The notes beneath the pieces were generated by a model. It searched no databases and was not told the DNA's origin. It saw only the letters and a program-made list of their open reading frames with translations. This document shows, piece by piece, positions 16,539 to 23,796 of a DNA stretch of 32,087 nucleotides (its first letter is position 1; each line of letters starts with the position of its first letter). Position numbers and translations under genes: made by a program. This DNA is from Verrucomicrobiota bacterium (GTDB lineage: Bacteria; Verrucomicrobiota; Verrucomicrobiia; Limisphaerales; UBA9464), in the NCBI GenBank assembly GCA_017309115.1, contig JAFLEF010000069.1:1-32087 (forward strand). The letters are read 5' to 3'.

Positions 16539-16560
16539 TCCCACCGAGTCTCAACTCCCC

Positions 16561-17319
16561 ATGAAATCGCTGTCCGGCAAAGTCGTTCTCATCACCGGCG
16601 CCACCAGTGGCATTGGCAAGGCCACCGCGCTCGCGTTCGGAAAGGCAGGATCCCGCCTGATCGTCGCCGGACGGCGCGAAGCCGAGGGCGCCCATCTCGT
16701 CACCGAGCTGAAGGCGCTCGGAGCCGAAGCGCGGTTCGTGCGAACCGATGTCTCCCAAGAAGCGGAAGTCCGGACCCTCGTGGAAACGACGGTTACCACC
16801 TTCGGCCGACTGGATGTCGCCTTCAATAACGCGGGAGTGGAGGCCGCCGGCCCGATCACGGAATTTACGGTGGAGGAGTATCGGCGCGTGTTTGACGTCA
16901 ACGTGCTCGGCGTGCTGCTGGCCTTGAAATACGAGATTCCGGCTCTGCTCCAATCCGGAGGCGGCAGCATCATCAACACGTCCTCGGTCGCCGGTCAGAT
17001 CGGCATGGCGAACGTGAATCTCTACGTGGCCAGCAAACACGCTGTCGAAGGAATCACCCGCAGCACCGCCCTCGAATACGCCGCCCAAGGAATCCGCGTC
17101 AACGCGATCGCTCCCGGGGCCATCGTGACCGACATGGTCCAGCGCTTCACCGGCGGTCCGGAAACCGAAACCGGAAAGTACCTCGCCTCCATGCATCCCC
17201 TCGGCCGAATGGGACGGCCGGAGGAAGTCGCCCAGACCGTACTCTTTCTCGCGAGCGATGAAGCCAGTTTTGTAACGGGTCATACCCTCGCCGTTGACGG
17301 CGGCTGGCTGGCCAAATAA
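16561..17319 (+). CDS. Short-chain dehydrogenase/reductase (252 aa)
   Basis: This is a classical SDR oxidoreductase: the cofactor motif TGATSGIG (residues 12-19), NNAG (89-92), Asn114, the catalytic Ser in NTSSVAG (141-142) and YVASK (Tyr155, Lys159), then PGAIVTDM and the C-terminal GHTLAVDGGW. Arg38 and Arg39 after the second beta strand (VAGRRE) favour NADP(H). The substrate is unknown. It is tightly packed between the RND pump and the DUF5069 gene (22 and 12 bases), so it is co-expressed with efflux. It may reduce a reactive carbonyl or quinone that the pump also handles, which is inference. Confidence 0.92.
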   Translation: MKSLSGKVVLITGATSGIGKATALAFGKAGSRLIVAGRREAEGAHLVTELKALGAEARFVRTDVSQEAEVRTLVETTVTTFGRLDVAFNNAGVEAAGPITEFTVEEYRRVFDVNVLGVLLALKYEIPALLQSGGGSIINTSSVAGQIGMANVNLYVASKHAVEGITRSTALEYAAQGIRVNAIAPGAIVTDMVQRFTGGPETETGKYLASMHPLGRMGRPEEVAQTVLFLASDEASFVTGHTLAVDGGWLAK

Positions 17320-17331
17320 CCAACTCCCCTC

Positions 17332-17775
17332 ATGAATCCTGATCTCACGAAGCGTCCTCCGCGCAGTCCCCGCTGCAAACTCGGCGGCTACGTCCTCCTC
17401 CCCCGCCTCTTGGACAAGGGCCGCGCCGCCCTCGCCGGAACCCTCGGCGATTACAAGTACGGCTGTCCCCTGGACCAACACTTCCTGCGCTTCATCGGCA
17501 TTGACGCCGAAGCCCTGAAACAACAGTTGGCCACCGGCAAAGGCGACTGGGAGATCCTCACCTGGATCCAGGAAAACGCGTCGCTGAAACGTCAGCCCTG
17601 GGAAATCCGCTCGTGGTCTGACTACCACTCGAACCGCGGACCCGACAGCGACGCCGAGACCCTGGGATACTTCACCCAAGCCGTCCAACAGCTCAGCCCC
17701 GTCCGCGAAGACCTCCAGACCTGGATGGATCTGCTCGACGTGGACGACTTCGTGTCCTACGGCGGCAAGGCGTGA
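17332..17775 (+). CDS. DUF5069 domain protein (147 aa)
   Basis: The family is recognised from RSPRCKLGGYVLLPRLLDKGRA at residues 11-32, YKYGCPLDQHFLRFIGID in the middle and the LATGKGDWEILTWI segment. The function of DUF5069 is not known to me. It has no signal peptide or membrane helix and fills most of the protein. It ends the efflux operon, starting 12 bases after the SDR gene and followed by a GC-rich hairpin. The operon context suggests a cytoplasmic stress or detoxification role, but nothing catalytic can be read from it. Confidence 0.8.
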   Translation: MNPDLTKRPPRSPRCKLGGYVLLPRLLDKGRAALAGTLGDYKYGCPLDQHFLRFIGIDAEALKQQLATGKGDWEILTWIQENASLKRQPWEIRSWSDYHSNRGPDSDAETLGYFTQAVQQLSPVREDLQTWMDLLDVDDFVSYGGKA

Positions 17776-17794
17776 GGCGGCGTCAACCGCCGCC
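17776..17794 (+). terminator. GC-rich hairpin at the end of the efflux operon
   Basis: GGCGGCG-TCAAC-CGCCGCC forms a 7-base-pair stem starting directly after the DUF5069 stop codon. There is no T-run after it, so it may only be a 3' stabilising hairpin or a weak terminator. Confidence 0.35.
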
Positions 17795-17813
17795 AAATCG
17801 GGCCGTCGCCTCG

Positions 17814-17859
17814 GCGATAAATCTAAAGTTGCCTTTAGAAAAGAGCGATATATCTAAAG
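17814..17859 (+). promoter_or_regulatory. GCGATAAATCTAAAG direct and inverted repeats before the ATPase gene
   Basis: GCGATAAATCTAAAG (17814-17828) and GCGATATATCTAAAG (17845-17859) are direct repeats 31 bases apart. The first TCTAAAG also pairs with CTTTAGA (17833-17839) in a perfect 7-base inverted repeat with a TTGC loop (17822-17839). The last copy ends four bases before the ATG of the ATPase gene, leaving no room for a normal ribosome binding site. It is a likely operator or autoregulatory site, AT-rich in a GC-rich neighbourhood. Confidence 0.5.
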
Positions 17860-17862
17860 GTC

Positions 17863-19107
17863 ATGTTTGACCGTTGGTTCGCCGCAGCCCTGCGGACGAA
17901 GCTTTCCCGGCCCTATGTCCATTTGCTCTTCGGAGCTCGCCAGACTGGTAAATCCACGCTCCTGAATGGGCTGATTCCTGACGATTCCCTACGCTTCAAT
18001 CTGGCCGATCCGCAAGAGCGTTCCCGACTTCTGGCCAATCCCGGTGAGTTTGCGCAAGCCTGCCGGGCCCTACCCGCGAACAAAAAGGGGCAATTCGTCT
18101 TCGTGGATGAGGCCCAGTCCGTCCCCGCCGTTTTCGACGCGGTTCAGTCCCTCTACGATGCGGACAAGGCACGCTGGCGTTTCGTGCTTTGTGGAAGCTC
18201 CGCCCGCAAGCTGCGCTTAACGGGCGCCAACCTGCTACCCGGCCGCAGCATGGTGCATCATTTGTATCCGCTCACCCTGGCGGAACACCCAGCCAAGGCC
18301 ACCACCGCGTTGCCCGCGACGTCGCCCCTGCCTTTTTCCTGGAGTGACGACCAAGCTCCCCAGCACCCCTTCCCTGCGTGGGATCTGATGACGCGGCTGG
18401 CGTATGGCGCTTTGCCGGGAATCGTCACGGCCGACCCCCAGGACCGGCCCAGTTTGTTGAAGGGATATGCGTTCGTGCATTTGGAGGAAGAGATCCGGCG
18501 GGAGGCGTTCGTGAAGGACTGGGGTGCGTTTGTGCGGTTCCTTCAACTGGCCGCTACCGAATCTGGCCAAATCTTGAATTACGCGAGCATCTCCCAAGAG
18601 GTCGGGATCTCGCAACCGACAGTGAAGGGCTACTATCAGTTGCTCGAGGACATGTTTATCGGACTGCGGCTGCCGGCCTATTCGAAAAGCCCGCGGAAGA
18701 ACCTGCTCTCCACGCCGAAATTCCTCTTCTTTGACTTGGGCATTCGCCACGCGGCAGCGGGAATGAATCCCTCAACAGACCTGGTCAAAGCGGATCCCGG
18801 TCCCGTGTTTGAACAGTGGGTCGGAATCGAATTGTGGAATCGGCTGCAATACCTCGGCGAAGGCAGATTGTATCACCAACGCTCCCGCGACGGCGCCGAA
18901 ATTGACTTCATCATTGAGACCGGCGGGAGCCTGACGCCGGTGGAAGTGAAGTGGACGGAGCATCCCAGCCTGGCCGATGCGCGGCACCTCCTGACCTTCC
19001 TGGCGGAGAAGCCCAAGGAGGCACAACACGGCTATGTGATCTGCCGCTGCCCGCGCCCCCTGCAACTGCACGAGAACGTCACCGCACTGCCGTGGTTCTG
19101 CCTCTGA
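17863..19107 (+). CDS. AAA-family ATPase with DUF4143 C-terminal domain (414 aa)
   Basis: The Walker A motif GARQTGKST (residues 24-32) and Walker B motif FVFVDEAQ (78-85) sit in an AAA_14-type ATPase domain, followed by a small helical/winged-helix region (residues about 215-265, including ISQEVGISQPTVKGYYQLLE). The C-terminal DUF4143 domain carries EIDFI (Asp348) and PVEVKW (Glu361, Lys363), a PD-(D/E)xK nuclease-like pattern. Proteins of this build are widespread as single genes in bacteria and archaea, and their function is not established. It stands alone between the efflux operon and the convergent xseA gene. The AT-rich repeated leader and lone occurrence are consistent with a horizontally moving cassette. 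Confidence 0.85.
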   Translation: MFDRWFAAALRTKLSRPYVHLLFGARQTGKSTLLNGLIPDDSLRFNLADPQERSRLLANPGEFAQACRALPANKKGQFVFVDEAQSVPAVFDAVQSLYDADKARWRFVLCGSSARKLRLTGANLLPGRSMVHHLYPLTLAEHPAKATTALPATSPLPFSWSDDQAPQHPFPAWDLMTRLAYGALPGIVTADPQDRPSLLKGYAFVHLEEEIRREAFVKDWGAFVRFLQLAATESGQILNYASISQEVGISQPTVKGYYQLLEDMFIGLRLPAYSKSPRKNLLSTPKFLFFDLGIRHAAAGMNPSTDLVKADPGPVFEQWVGIELWNRLQYLGEGRLYHQRSRDGAEIDFIIETGGSLTPVEVKWTEHPSLADARHLLTFLAEKPKEAQHGYVICRCPRPLQLHENVTALPWFCL

Positions 19108-19118
19108 GGCCCCGACAC

Positions 19119-19142
19119 CTTCCGGATCAGAAGACCCGGAAG
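19119..19142. other. Hairpin between convergent ATPase and xseA genes
   Basis: CTTCCGG (19119-19125) pairs with CCGGAAG (19136-19142) around a 10-base loop. No T-run follows on either strand, so a terminator role is uncertain. Confidence 0.3.
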
Positions 19143-19170
19143 ATCAGCGGGAGAACTCGGGACGCCCTAT

Positions 19171-19198
19171 GGGCGTTCATTCGCGTTCATTCGCGGTC
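19171..19198. repeat. CGCGAATGAA decamer repeat overlapping the xseA stop
   Basis: On the minus strand this reads as CGCGAATGAACGCGAATGAACG, two decamer units. The last codons of xseA (ANERE then TGA) are encoded by the repeat, so the repeat supplies the stop codon. Degenerate CACGAAT words of the same style occur at about 29638-29697. Confidence 0.7.
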
Positions 19199-20787
19199 CC
19201 AACTCCAGGGCTCCCCCTCAGCTGAGCCCCCCGCACAGCTTCAATGCGCGAATCCACTTCGCCCTGAGCCAGCCGGGTTCGCACCAACTCCCCGGGCTTC
19301 GCCTCGGACGCCGCGCGGAGCAGTCGTCCGGTGCTGGCGTCAAACGTCAGCGAATATCCCCGCTCCAACACCTGCAACGGCGACAGCAGGCGCAGGCTGC
19401 GGTCGGCTCGTTCCCAGCGGACCTGGGAGCGTTCCCACTGACGCCGCGCGGCCACGGACAACCGCCGCCGCGCCTCCAGCCAGCGACGGCGTCCCTGCTC
19501 CAACACCACCGCCGGCCGGCGGTCCGTGAGCCGACGCAGAGCCGTCTGCCACGCCACTTGGGCTTCGCGCACCCCGCGCCGCCCGCCTCGAGCCAGAGCC
19601 ACGGTGAGGTCATCCACCCGCTGGGCCCGGGCCTCCAATTGACGCCGCGGATGCAGCCGTTGCAGGCGCGCCACCCAGTCCTGCGTGGTCTCCTGAAATC
19701 CGCCGAGCGTCCGGGCCACCATCCAGCGCAGCCGACGCTGCCCCTCCACCAGCCGTCCTTCGGCCGCGACGTATCCGGCGGTCAGCAGTTCCGCCGCCGC
19801 ACTGGGAGTGGCCGCGCGCAGATCGGCCACGAAATCGGAGATCGTAAAGTCCACTTCGTGCCCCACGGCGGAGATCACCGGCAACGCCGACTCCGCCAAC
19901 GCCCGAGCCACGACTTCTTCGTTAAAAGCCCAGAGATCCTCGAGGGAACCCCCGCCGCGAGTCACCAGAATGGCCTGCAACGATCCGGGGTTCTCCAGCT
20001 CCCACTCGTTCAACGCCCGCACCGCCGCCGCAATCTGCGCCGCCGCGCCTTCCCCCTGAACTCGCACCGGCACGAGCACAAACTCCAGTCCCGCAAACCG
20101 CCGCTCGACCACGTGAAGCACATCGCGAATGGCCGCGCCTGTCGGGGAAGTCACCAATCCCACCCGCCGCGGAAACGCCGGAATCGGCCGCTTCCGTTCC
20201 GACGCAAACAACCCTTCCGCCTGCAACCGCGCCTTCAGTCGTTCAAAGGCCGCCTGCAACGCTCCCACGCCCTCCAACTCCACCGCCGTCACGCGCAACT
20301 GATACTGCCCGCGGGGTTCGTAGACCGTGATTTCCCCGGTCAACGTCACCTTCACGCCATCGCGCAGCTGATTCCGCGCGCCGCCGCTCTGACCCCGGAA
20401 CAGCACACAGCTCAGTTGCGCCTGGGCATCCTTGAGCACGAAGTAGGCATGACCACTCGCTTGCAGGCGAAAGTTGGAAATCTCGCCCGTGACCCGAACC
20501 GCTCCGAAGGCGTCTTCCAACTGACGCTTGATGCCCTGGGTCAGTTCGGTCACCGACCACGCCGGCGGCGGCCCCGAAACGACCGGAGCCGCTGGAATCG
20601 CCGGCGCCGCTGATCGGGAAGGCGTCTTGACAGCCGCCGGTTCCGACACCACCGCCGGCTTCGACTCGGACTTTGTTTCCGGGGGAACTTCCGGCACGGG
20701 CGGCGGAGTCCGTTCCGGTTCGGAACGACGGGCAGGGGCGGCGAAGAGATCGCCGAAGTCCCATTGAGACTTGGAGGGTCGAGGCAT
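19177..20787 (-). CDS. xseA: Exodeoxyribonuclease VII large subunit (536 aa)
   Basis: XseA forms, with XseB, the nuclease that degrades single-stranded DNA in repair and recombination. After an N-terminal OB-fold (about residues 76-175: SVTELTQGIKRQLEDAF, GEISNFRLQASGHAYFVLKD) comes the catalytic domain with RVGLVTSPTGAAIRDVLHV (from about 208), TRGGGSLEDLWAFNEE and SAVGHEVDFTISDFVADLRA, then the long helical coiled region. It is longer than usual (about 400-450 aa) because of a 75-residue Pro/Ala/Glu-rich N-terminal tail starting SKSQWDFGDLF, and a C-terminus that reads into a repeat. It is the second gene of a unit with the HEAT-like gene (2-base gap). No xseB is visible. Confidence 0.93.
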   Translation of the reverse strand: MPRPSKSQWDFGDLFAAPARRSEPERTPPPVPEVPPETKSESKPAVVSEPAAVKTPSRSAAPAIPAAPVVSGPPPAWSVTELTQGIKRQLEDAFGAVRVTGEISNFRLQASGHAYFVLKDAQAQLSCVLFRGQSGGARNQLRDGVKVTLTGEITVYEPRGQYQLRVTAVELEGVGALQAAFERLKARLQAEGLFASERKRPIPAFPRRVGLVTSPTGAAIRDVLHVVERRFAGLEFVLVPVRVQGEGAAAQIAAAVRALNEWELENPGSLQAILVTRGGGSLEDLWAFNEEVVARALAESALPVISAVGHEVDFTISDFVADLRAATPSAAAELLTAGYVAAEGRLVEGQRRLRWMVARTLGGFQETTQDWVARLQRLHPRRQLEARAQRVDDLTVALARGGRRGVREAQVAWQTALRRLTDRRPAVVLEQGRRRWLEARRRLSVAARRQWERSQVRWERADRSLRLLSPLQVLERGYSLTFDASTGRLLRAASEAKPGELVRTRLAQGEVDSRIEAVRGAQLRGSPGVGTANERE

Positions 20788-20789
20788 GG

Positions 20790-21596
20790 TCAGTGTCGCG
20801 GTTCGGGAACAATGCCTCCTTCGGCATCCGAGCGGTAGGAATAGCGCGCCGCTTCCCGCACCACCGATACCTGATCGGCCTCCAACTGGGCGAGTAGTCG
20901 GGCCACGGCAGGGGTTCGCTCCGGAATGCCGTGCAACATCAGGGCGACCCGCATGCGAATCACCGGATCTTCCGACTGGGCCAATTGCTCCAGCAAGGGC
21001 AGCACCTCCAAAGGAATCGGCCAGTTGTTGGCCACCATCAAGGCGTACATTCGATTGGACGCTTTGGGCCGCAGCGCCGCTTCCAGGAGCAACCGGCGCA
21101 ATTCCACCGTGGTCGCGAGTTCGATCAGTGCCGGCGCCACCACCCGGACTTGGTCCCGCGCCAACGGCAACCGGGGAATCGACTTACCCCAGTTGTTGGG
21201 AAACTTCTTGCAGAATTGGTCCCAGAGGCGCGCTACCGCCGACTCCGGTCGGACGAGCCGATTCACCAGCGCCTTCTGACCCTCCAGGCTCAGCGGCCGT
21301 TCCGGCACCCGCTGCTCGGTTCCATCGCGAATTTTTAACTCTCTTAACGACTGTCCGTTGTCTACGAGCGTCCTTCCCGTCCAGGCATCGGACGAGCGCA
21401 ACGCCTCAAACTCCTTGAGCCACTCTCCGGCTTCCCGTTCCCCAGGAGATACTCCCCGGGCGAAGGCCCACGCCAAAACGCCCGCCAAGCACAGTCCCGC
21501 CACCGCCCACACCCAACCCGAAGCTCTCACCCGAGGCTGACGCCGCGGGGCTTCCCCGGGAATCAGCGGCTCAACGCGCGAGGTGTCGGTGTTCAA
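20790..21596 (-). CDS. Membrane-anchored HEAT-repeat-like protein (268 aa)
   Basis: One transmembrane helix (WVWAVAGLCLAGVLAWAF, about residues 28-45) is followed by a soluble helical domain. The last 100 residues look like degenerate HEAT repeats (LIELATTVELRRLLLEAAL, PLEVLPLLEQLAQSEDPVIRMRVALMLHG, RLLAQLEADQVSVVREAARYSY). A scaffold or protein-binding role is inferred. The longest frame, to 21701, has an N-terminus (FFLSTLNFQLST) translated from the TCTCAAC repeat and is not believable. A TTG at 21596, immediately inside the repeat edge, is the best remaining start, but the original start may have been lost when the repeat arrived. It is followed by xseA after 2 bases, so the two are co-transcribed. 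Confidence 0.65.
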   Translation of the reverse strand: MNTDTSRVEPLIPGEAPRRQPRVRASGWVWAVAGLCLAGVLAWAFARGVSPGEREAGEWLKEFEALRSSDAWTGRTLVDNGQSLRELKIRDGTEQRVPERPLSLEGQKALVNRLVRPESAVARLWDQFCKKFPNNWGKSIPRLPLARDQVRVVAPALIELATTVELRRLLLEAALRPKASNRMYALMVANNWPIPLEVLPLLEQLAQSEDPVIRMRVALMLHGIPERTPAVARLLAQLEADQVSVVREAARYSYRSDAEGGIVPEPRH

Positions 21597-21598
21597 TC

Positions 21599-22024
21599 TA
21601 GTTGAGAGTTGAAAGTTGAGAGTTGAGAGAAAAAAGGCCGGTTGGGCGACGCTCTGCGGAGCCGCCCGTCGGTTTGTGGCCCCAAGGCGGATTAGGTTCA
21701 CCGGTTTTGGCTCTTTTCAACTCTCAACCGGTTTGTGGTTGGGGAAAACCTCCGGAAACGGACGCGAGTTAAGATCATGAACCGACGTGGGAGATCGACG
21801 CGCTGCTCTGTCACTCTGACTCCCCTGACGAGTTTGCGAGTCGGACCAAAGGAATCCAGATGGCGCGTCCTTCCGTCCGCGGCTACGGCGGTTCATGGAA
21901 AGTCGAGATCCAGAGAACCAAGTGTTCATTGGATCCAAAACGGTTAGAAGGTTCCGACCGCGGCCGGACCCGCCGCCTTGTTTTCGTGTTTTTCTCTCAA
22001 CTCTCAACTTTCAACTCTCAACTA
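21599..22024. repeat. Element bounded by a 36-base perfect inverted repeat of TCTCAAC heptads
   Basis: The left end 21599-21634 and the right end 21989-22024 are exact reverse complements (TAGTTGAGAGTTGAAAGTTG... and its mirror), enclosing 354 bases. Inside are a GGTTGGGCGACGCTCTGCGG arm (21640-21659, continuing to 21664), a GGTTTGTGGCCCCAAGGCG box (21671-21689) and another heptad block (21714-21729). The first 132 bases (21599-21730) match in architecture and in several words the 130-base element at 23797-23926. Only weak ORFs are present: 96 codons minus from 22007 and 70 codons plus from 21735. The right end stops 2 bases short of the ymdB-like stop codon, and the left end lies 2 bases from the HEAT-like gene start. 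Confidence 0.85.
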
Positions 22025-22026
22025 CG

Positions 22027-22812
22027 CTATTCGGCCAAGCGCTCCGAGACGCGCTGGATTCCCAAGGCTCGTCCCGAAATCTCGTCCACTTCGATCACAC
22101 ACCCGTTGAGTTGGATGCCCGTGGTGCAGACCCCGAAACGCTGGGGCGACTGGGTCAGGAACCGCTGAATCACCGGCGCATACTCCCGGCCCAACACACC
22201 ATCATGACCTCCGGTGAATCCGGCATCGGTGAGACAGGCCGTGCCGCCCGGCAGAATCCGCTCATCCGCCGTCTGCACGTGGGTGTGCGTGCCCACGATG
22301 GCACTGACTTGACCGTCCAAATGCCACCCCAAGGCAATCTTTTCGGACGTCGCCTCGGCATGAAAGTCCACGAAGATGACTGGGGTCTCCGCCCGCAACA
22401 GCGCCACCTCCGCCGCCCCGACCACGAAGGGATTCTCCAGCGCGGCCATGAACGTCCGGCCCTGAAGATTCAAAACCCCCAACGGCGCCACACCGGGCTT
22501 GCTGACAATCGTCGCCCCCCGACCCGATACACCGGCGGGATAGTTGGCCGGACGCAGGAAGCGCGGTTCCTCCTTCAACAATTGAACCACGTCCTTCTGA
22601 TCCCACAGATGGTCGCCCGACGTGATGACCTCCACTCCCGCCGCAAACAGTTCGCCCGCAGTGCCGGGAGTAATGCCCGCGCCTCCGGCCGAGTTCTCGC
22701 CATTGGCCACGACGTAGTCGATCCGATGACGCTCCCGCAACTCCGGGATCAGCCGCTGGCACGCGCGCCGCCCCGGCTCGCCCACGACATCTCCGATGAA
22801 CAAAATCCGCAT
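22027..22812 (-). CDS. ymdB: YmdB-family metallophosphoesterase (261 aa)
   Basis: This is a member of the TIGR00282/YmdB family of di-metal phosphodiesterases, known in Bacillus to hydrolyse 2',3'- and 3',5'-cyclic nucleotides and to affect biofilm and motility choices. Metal-site residues are visible in order: MRILFIGDVVGEPGR (Asp8), VANGENSAGG (Glu39, Asn40), TSGDHLWD (His68), DFHAEATSEK (His151) and GTHTHVQTAD (His176, His178). The ATG at 22812 starts the protein at the canonical MRIL; a TTG nine bases earlier is possible. The length is normal for the family. It lies 69 bases downstream of a pseudopilin gene on the same strand and may be read from it. Confidence 0.93.
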   Translation of the reverse strand: MRILFIGDVVGEPGRRACQRLIPELRERHRIDYVVANGENSAGGAGITPGTAGELFAAGVEVITSGDHLWDQKDVVQLLKEEPRFLRPANYPAGVSGRGATIVSKPGVAPLGVLNLQGRTFMAALENPFVVGAAEVALLRAETPVIFVDFHAEATSEKIALGWHLDGQVSAIVGTHTHVQTADERILPGGTACLTDAGFTGGHDGVLGREYAPVIQRFLTQSPQRFGVCTTGIQLNGCVIEVDEISGRALGIQRVSERLAE

Positions 22813-22881
22813 TGCCGCCAAAGGTGGGACTGTCCGCAGCGCGGGGCAAGGACGCTTCCCACCGGACCGCGCCCACCGAAC

Positions 22882-23727
22882 TCAATAGGTGCCGTTCTTG
22901 GAACCCGGATTGTACCAGCAGTCATTCGGACCGGTCGGATTCGCGGTAGTCGGCCAGATCGCCTTGCCCGCGAAATCCGGGGAGAACCAAACCTGCATCT
23001 TGAGCGCGGCCGAAGAGCCGTCGAGACGCCCGACCGGAGCCACCCCGCCCACAAATTCCTTCTGATCCTTCGGCCGGCGACCGCCGCCATGCCGTTGCGA
23101 AATGCCCTCGTGCGGCTGATTACCAACGTCGTTGAACAGATACTGCTCCTCGCTCTCCGGGCCTTCCCACATCAGGATTCCCGTCGGTCGGAGCGCGCCC
23201 AGCTTGTAGGTGGACGTCAGCACAGTGGCTGGCGGCTGCGCGTACCCAATGATCGCGCCGTTCCACACGTAACTGCAGATCTTGATCTCGCGCTTCTTGA
23301 AGTCGGCCTTGCCCTTCGCCGTGCCGCGTTCCGCGAGGTCTTTGGGACAGGTCAGCAACTTGACGTTTCCAAGAAAGGGCGCGAGCTGGCCCTTCCTGAA
23401 CGACTCCACCTGATTCGAGAACGTCAGCGCATCGTCCCTGCCCGCTCCGCTGGGAATGTTTTTGGCGTGGCACCAGTTGTCCCGATCGGCGGGATAGCCC
23501 CAGCTCGAATACGGCAGGTAATCGACATTGTCCGCCGCGAACAAATGGGCGCCCAGGAGCACCTGCCGAATGCCGCTGAGGTCGTTGACCAACAGCGCGC
23601 GATCCCGGGCCTTGCCCAGGGCGGGAAGGATCATTCCCGCCAGAATCGCGATGATGGCAATCACCACCAGCAGTTCGATCAGCGTGAAGGCCGTGCGCTC
23701 GGAAGGAGAAGATCGGGAAGCATTCAT
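22882..23727 (-). CDS. Type II pseudopilin-like protein with prepilin cleavage signal (281 aa)
   Basis: The prepilin N-terminus is [21 protein letters not shown], with cleavage expected after Ala13 (instead of the usual Gly), Phe14 as mature residue 1 and Glu18 as the conserved Glu5. It is followed by GMILPALGKARDRA and a globular domain with GNVKLLTCPKD and a late HGGGRR. This is the abundant family found in large numbers in Verrucomicrobiota, Planctomycetota and Lentisphaerota, of uncertain job but exported through a type II/IV pilus-like path. The ATG at 23727 is preceded by AAAGAAG at good spacing; the longer frame to 23769 is not needed. The upstream region holds the inverted element at 23797-23926. 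Confidence 0.88.
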   Translation of the reverse strand: MNASRSSPSERTAFTLIELLVVIAIIAILAGMILPALGKARDRALLVNDLSGIRQVLLGAHLFAADNVDYLPYSSWGYPADRDNWCHAKNIPSGAGRDDALTFSNQVESFRKGQLAPFLGNVKLLTCPKDLAERGTAKGKADFKKREIKICSYVWNGAIIGYAQPPATVLTSTYKLGALRPTGILMWEGPESEEQYLFNDVGNQPHEGISQRHGGGRRPKDQKEFVGGVAPVGRLDGSSAALKMQVWFSPDFAGKAIWPTTANPTGPNDCWYNPGSKNGTY

Positions 23728-23796
23728 GGGAACTTCTTTAGGAAACGCCAAGGCCCTCGTCCCGGCCATACAAATCCGGTCGGGAACTCCCGGAAA

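Noticed and set aside
21717-22007. A 96-codon minus-strand frame inside the inverted element, and a 70-codon plus-strand frame from 21735
   Set aside because: Both overlap each other and the repeat arms, have Arg/Ser-rich low-complexity products and no start signals. They could be a remnant cargo frame, but there is no support in the sequence alone.
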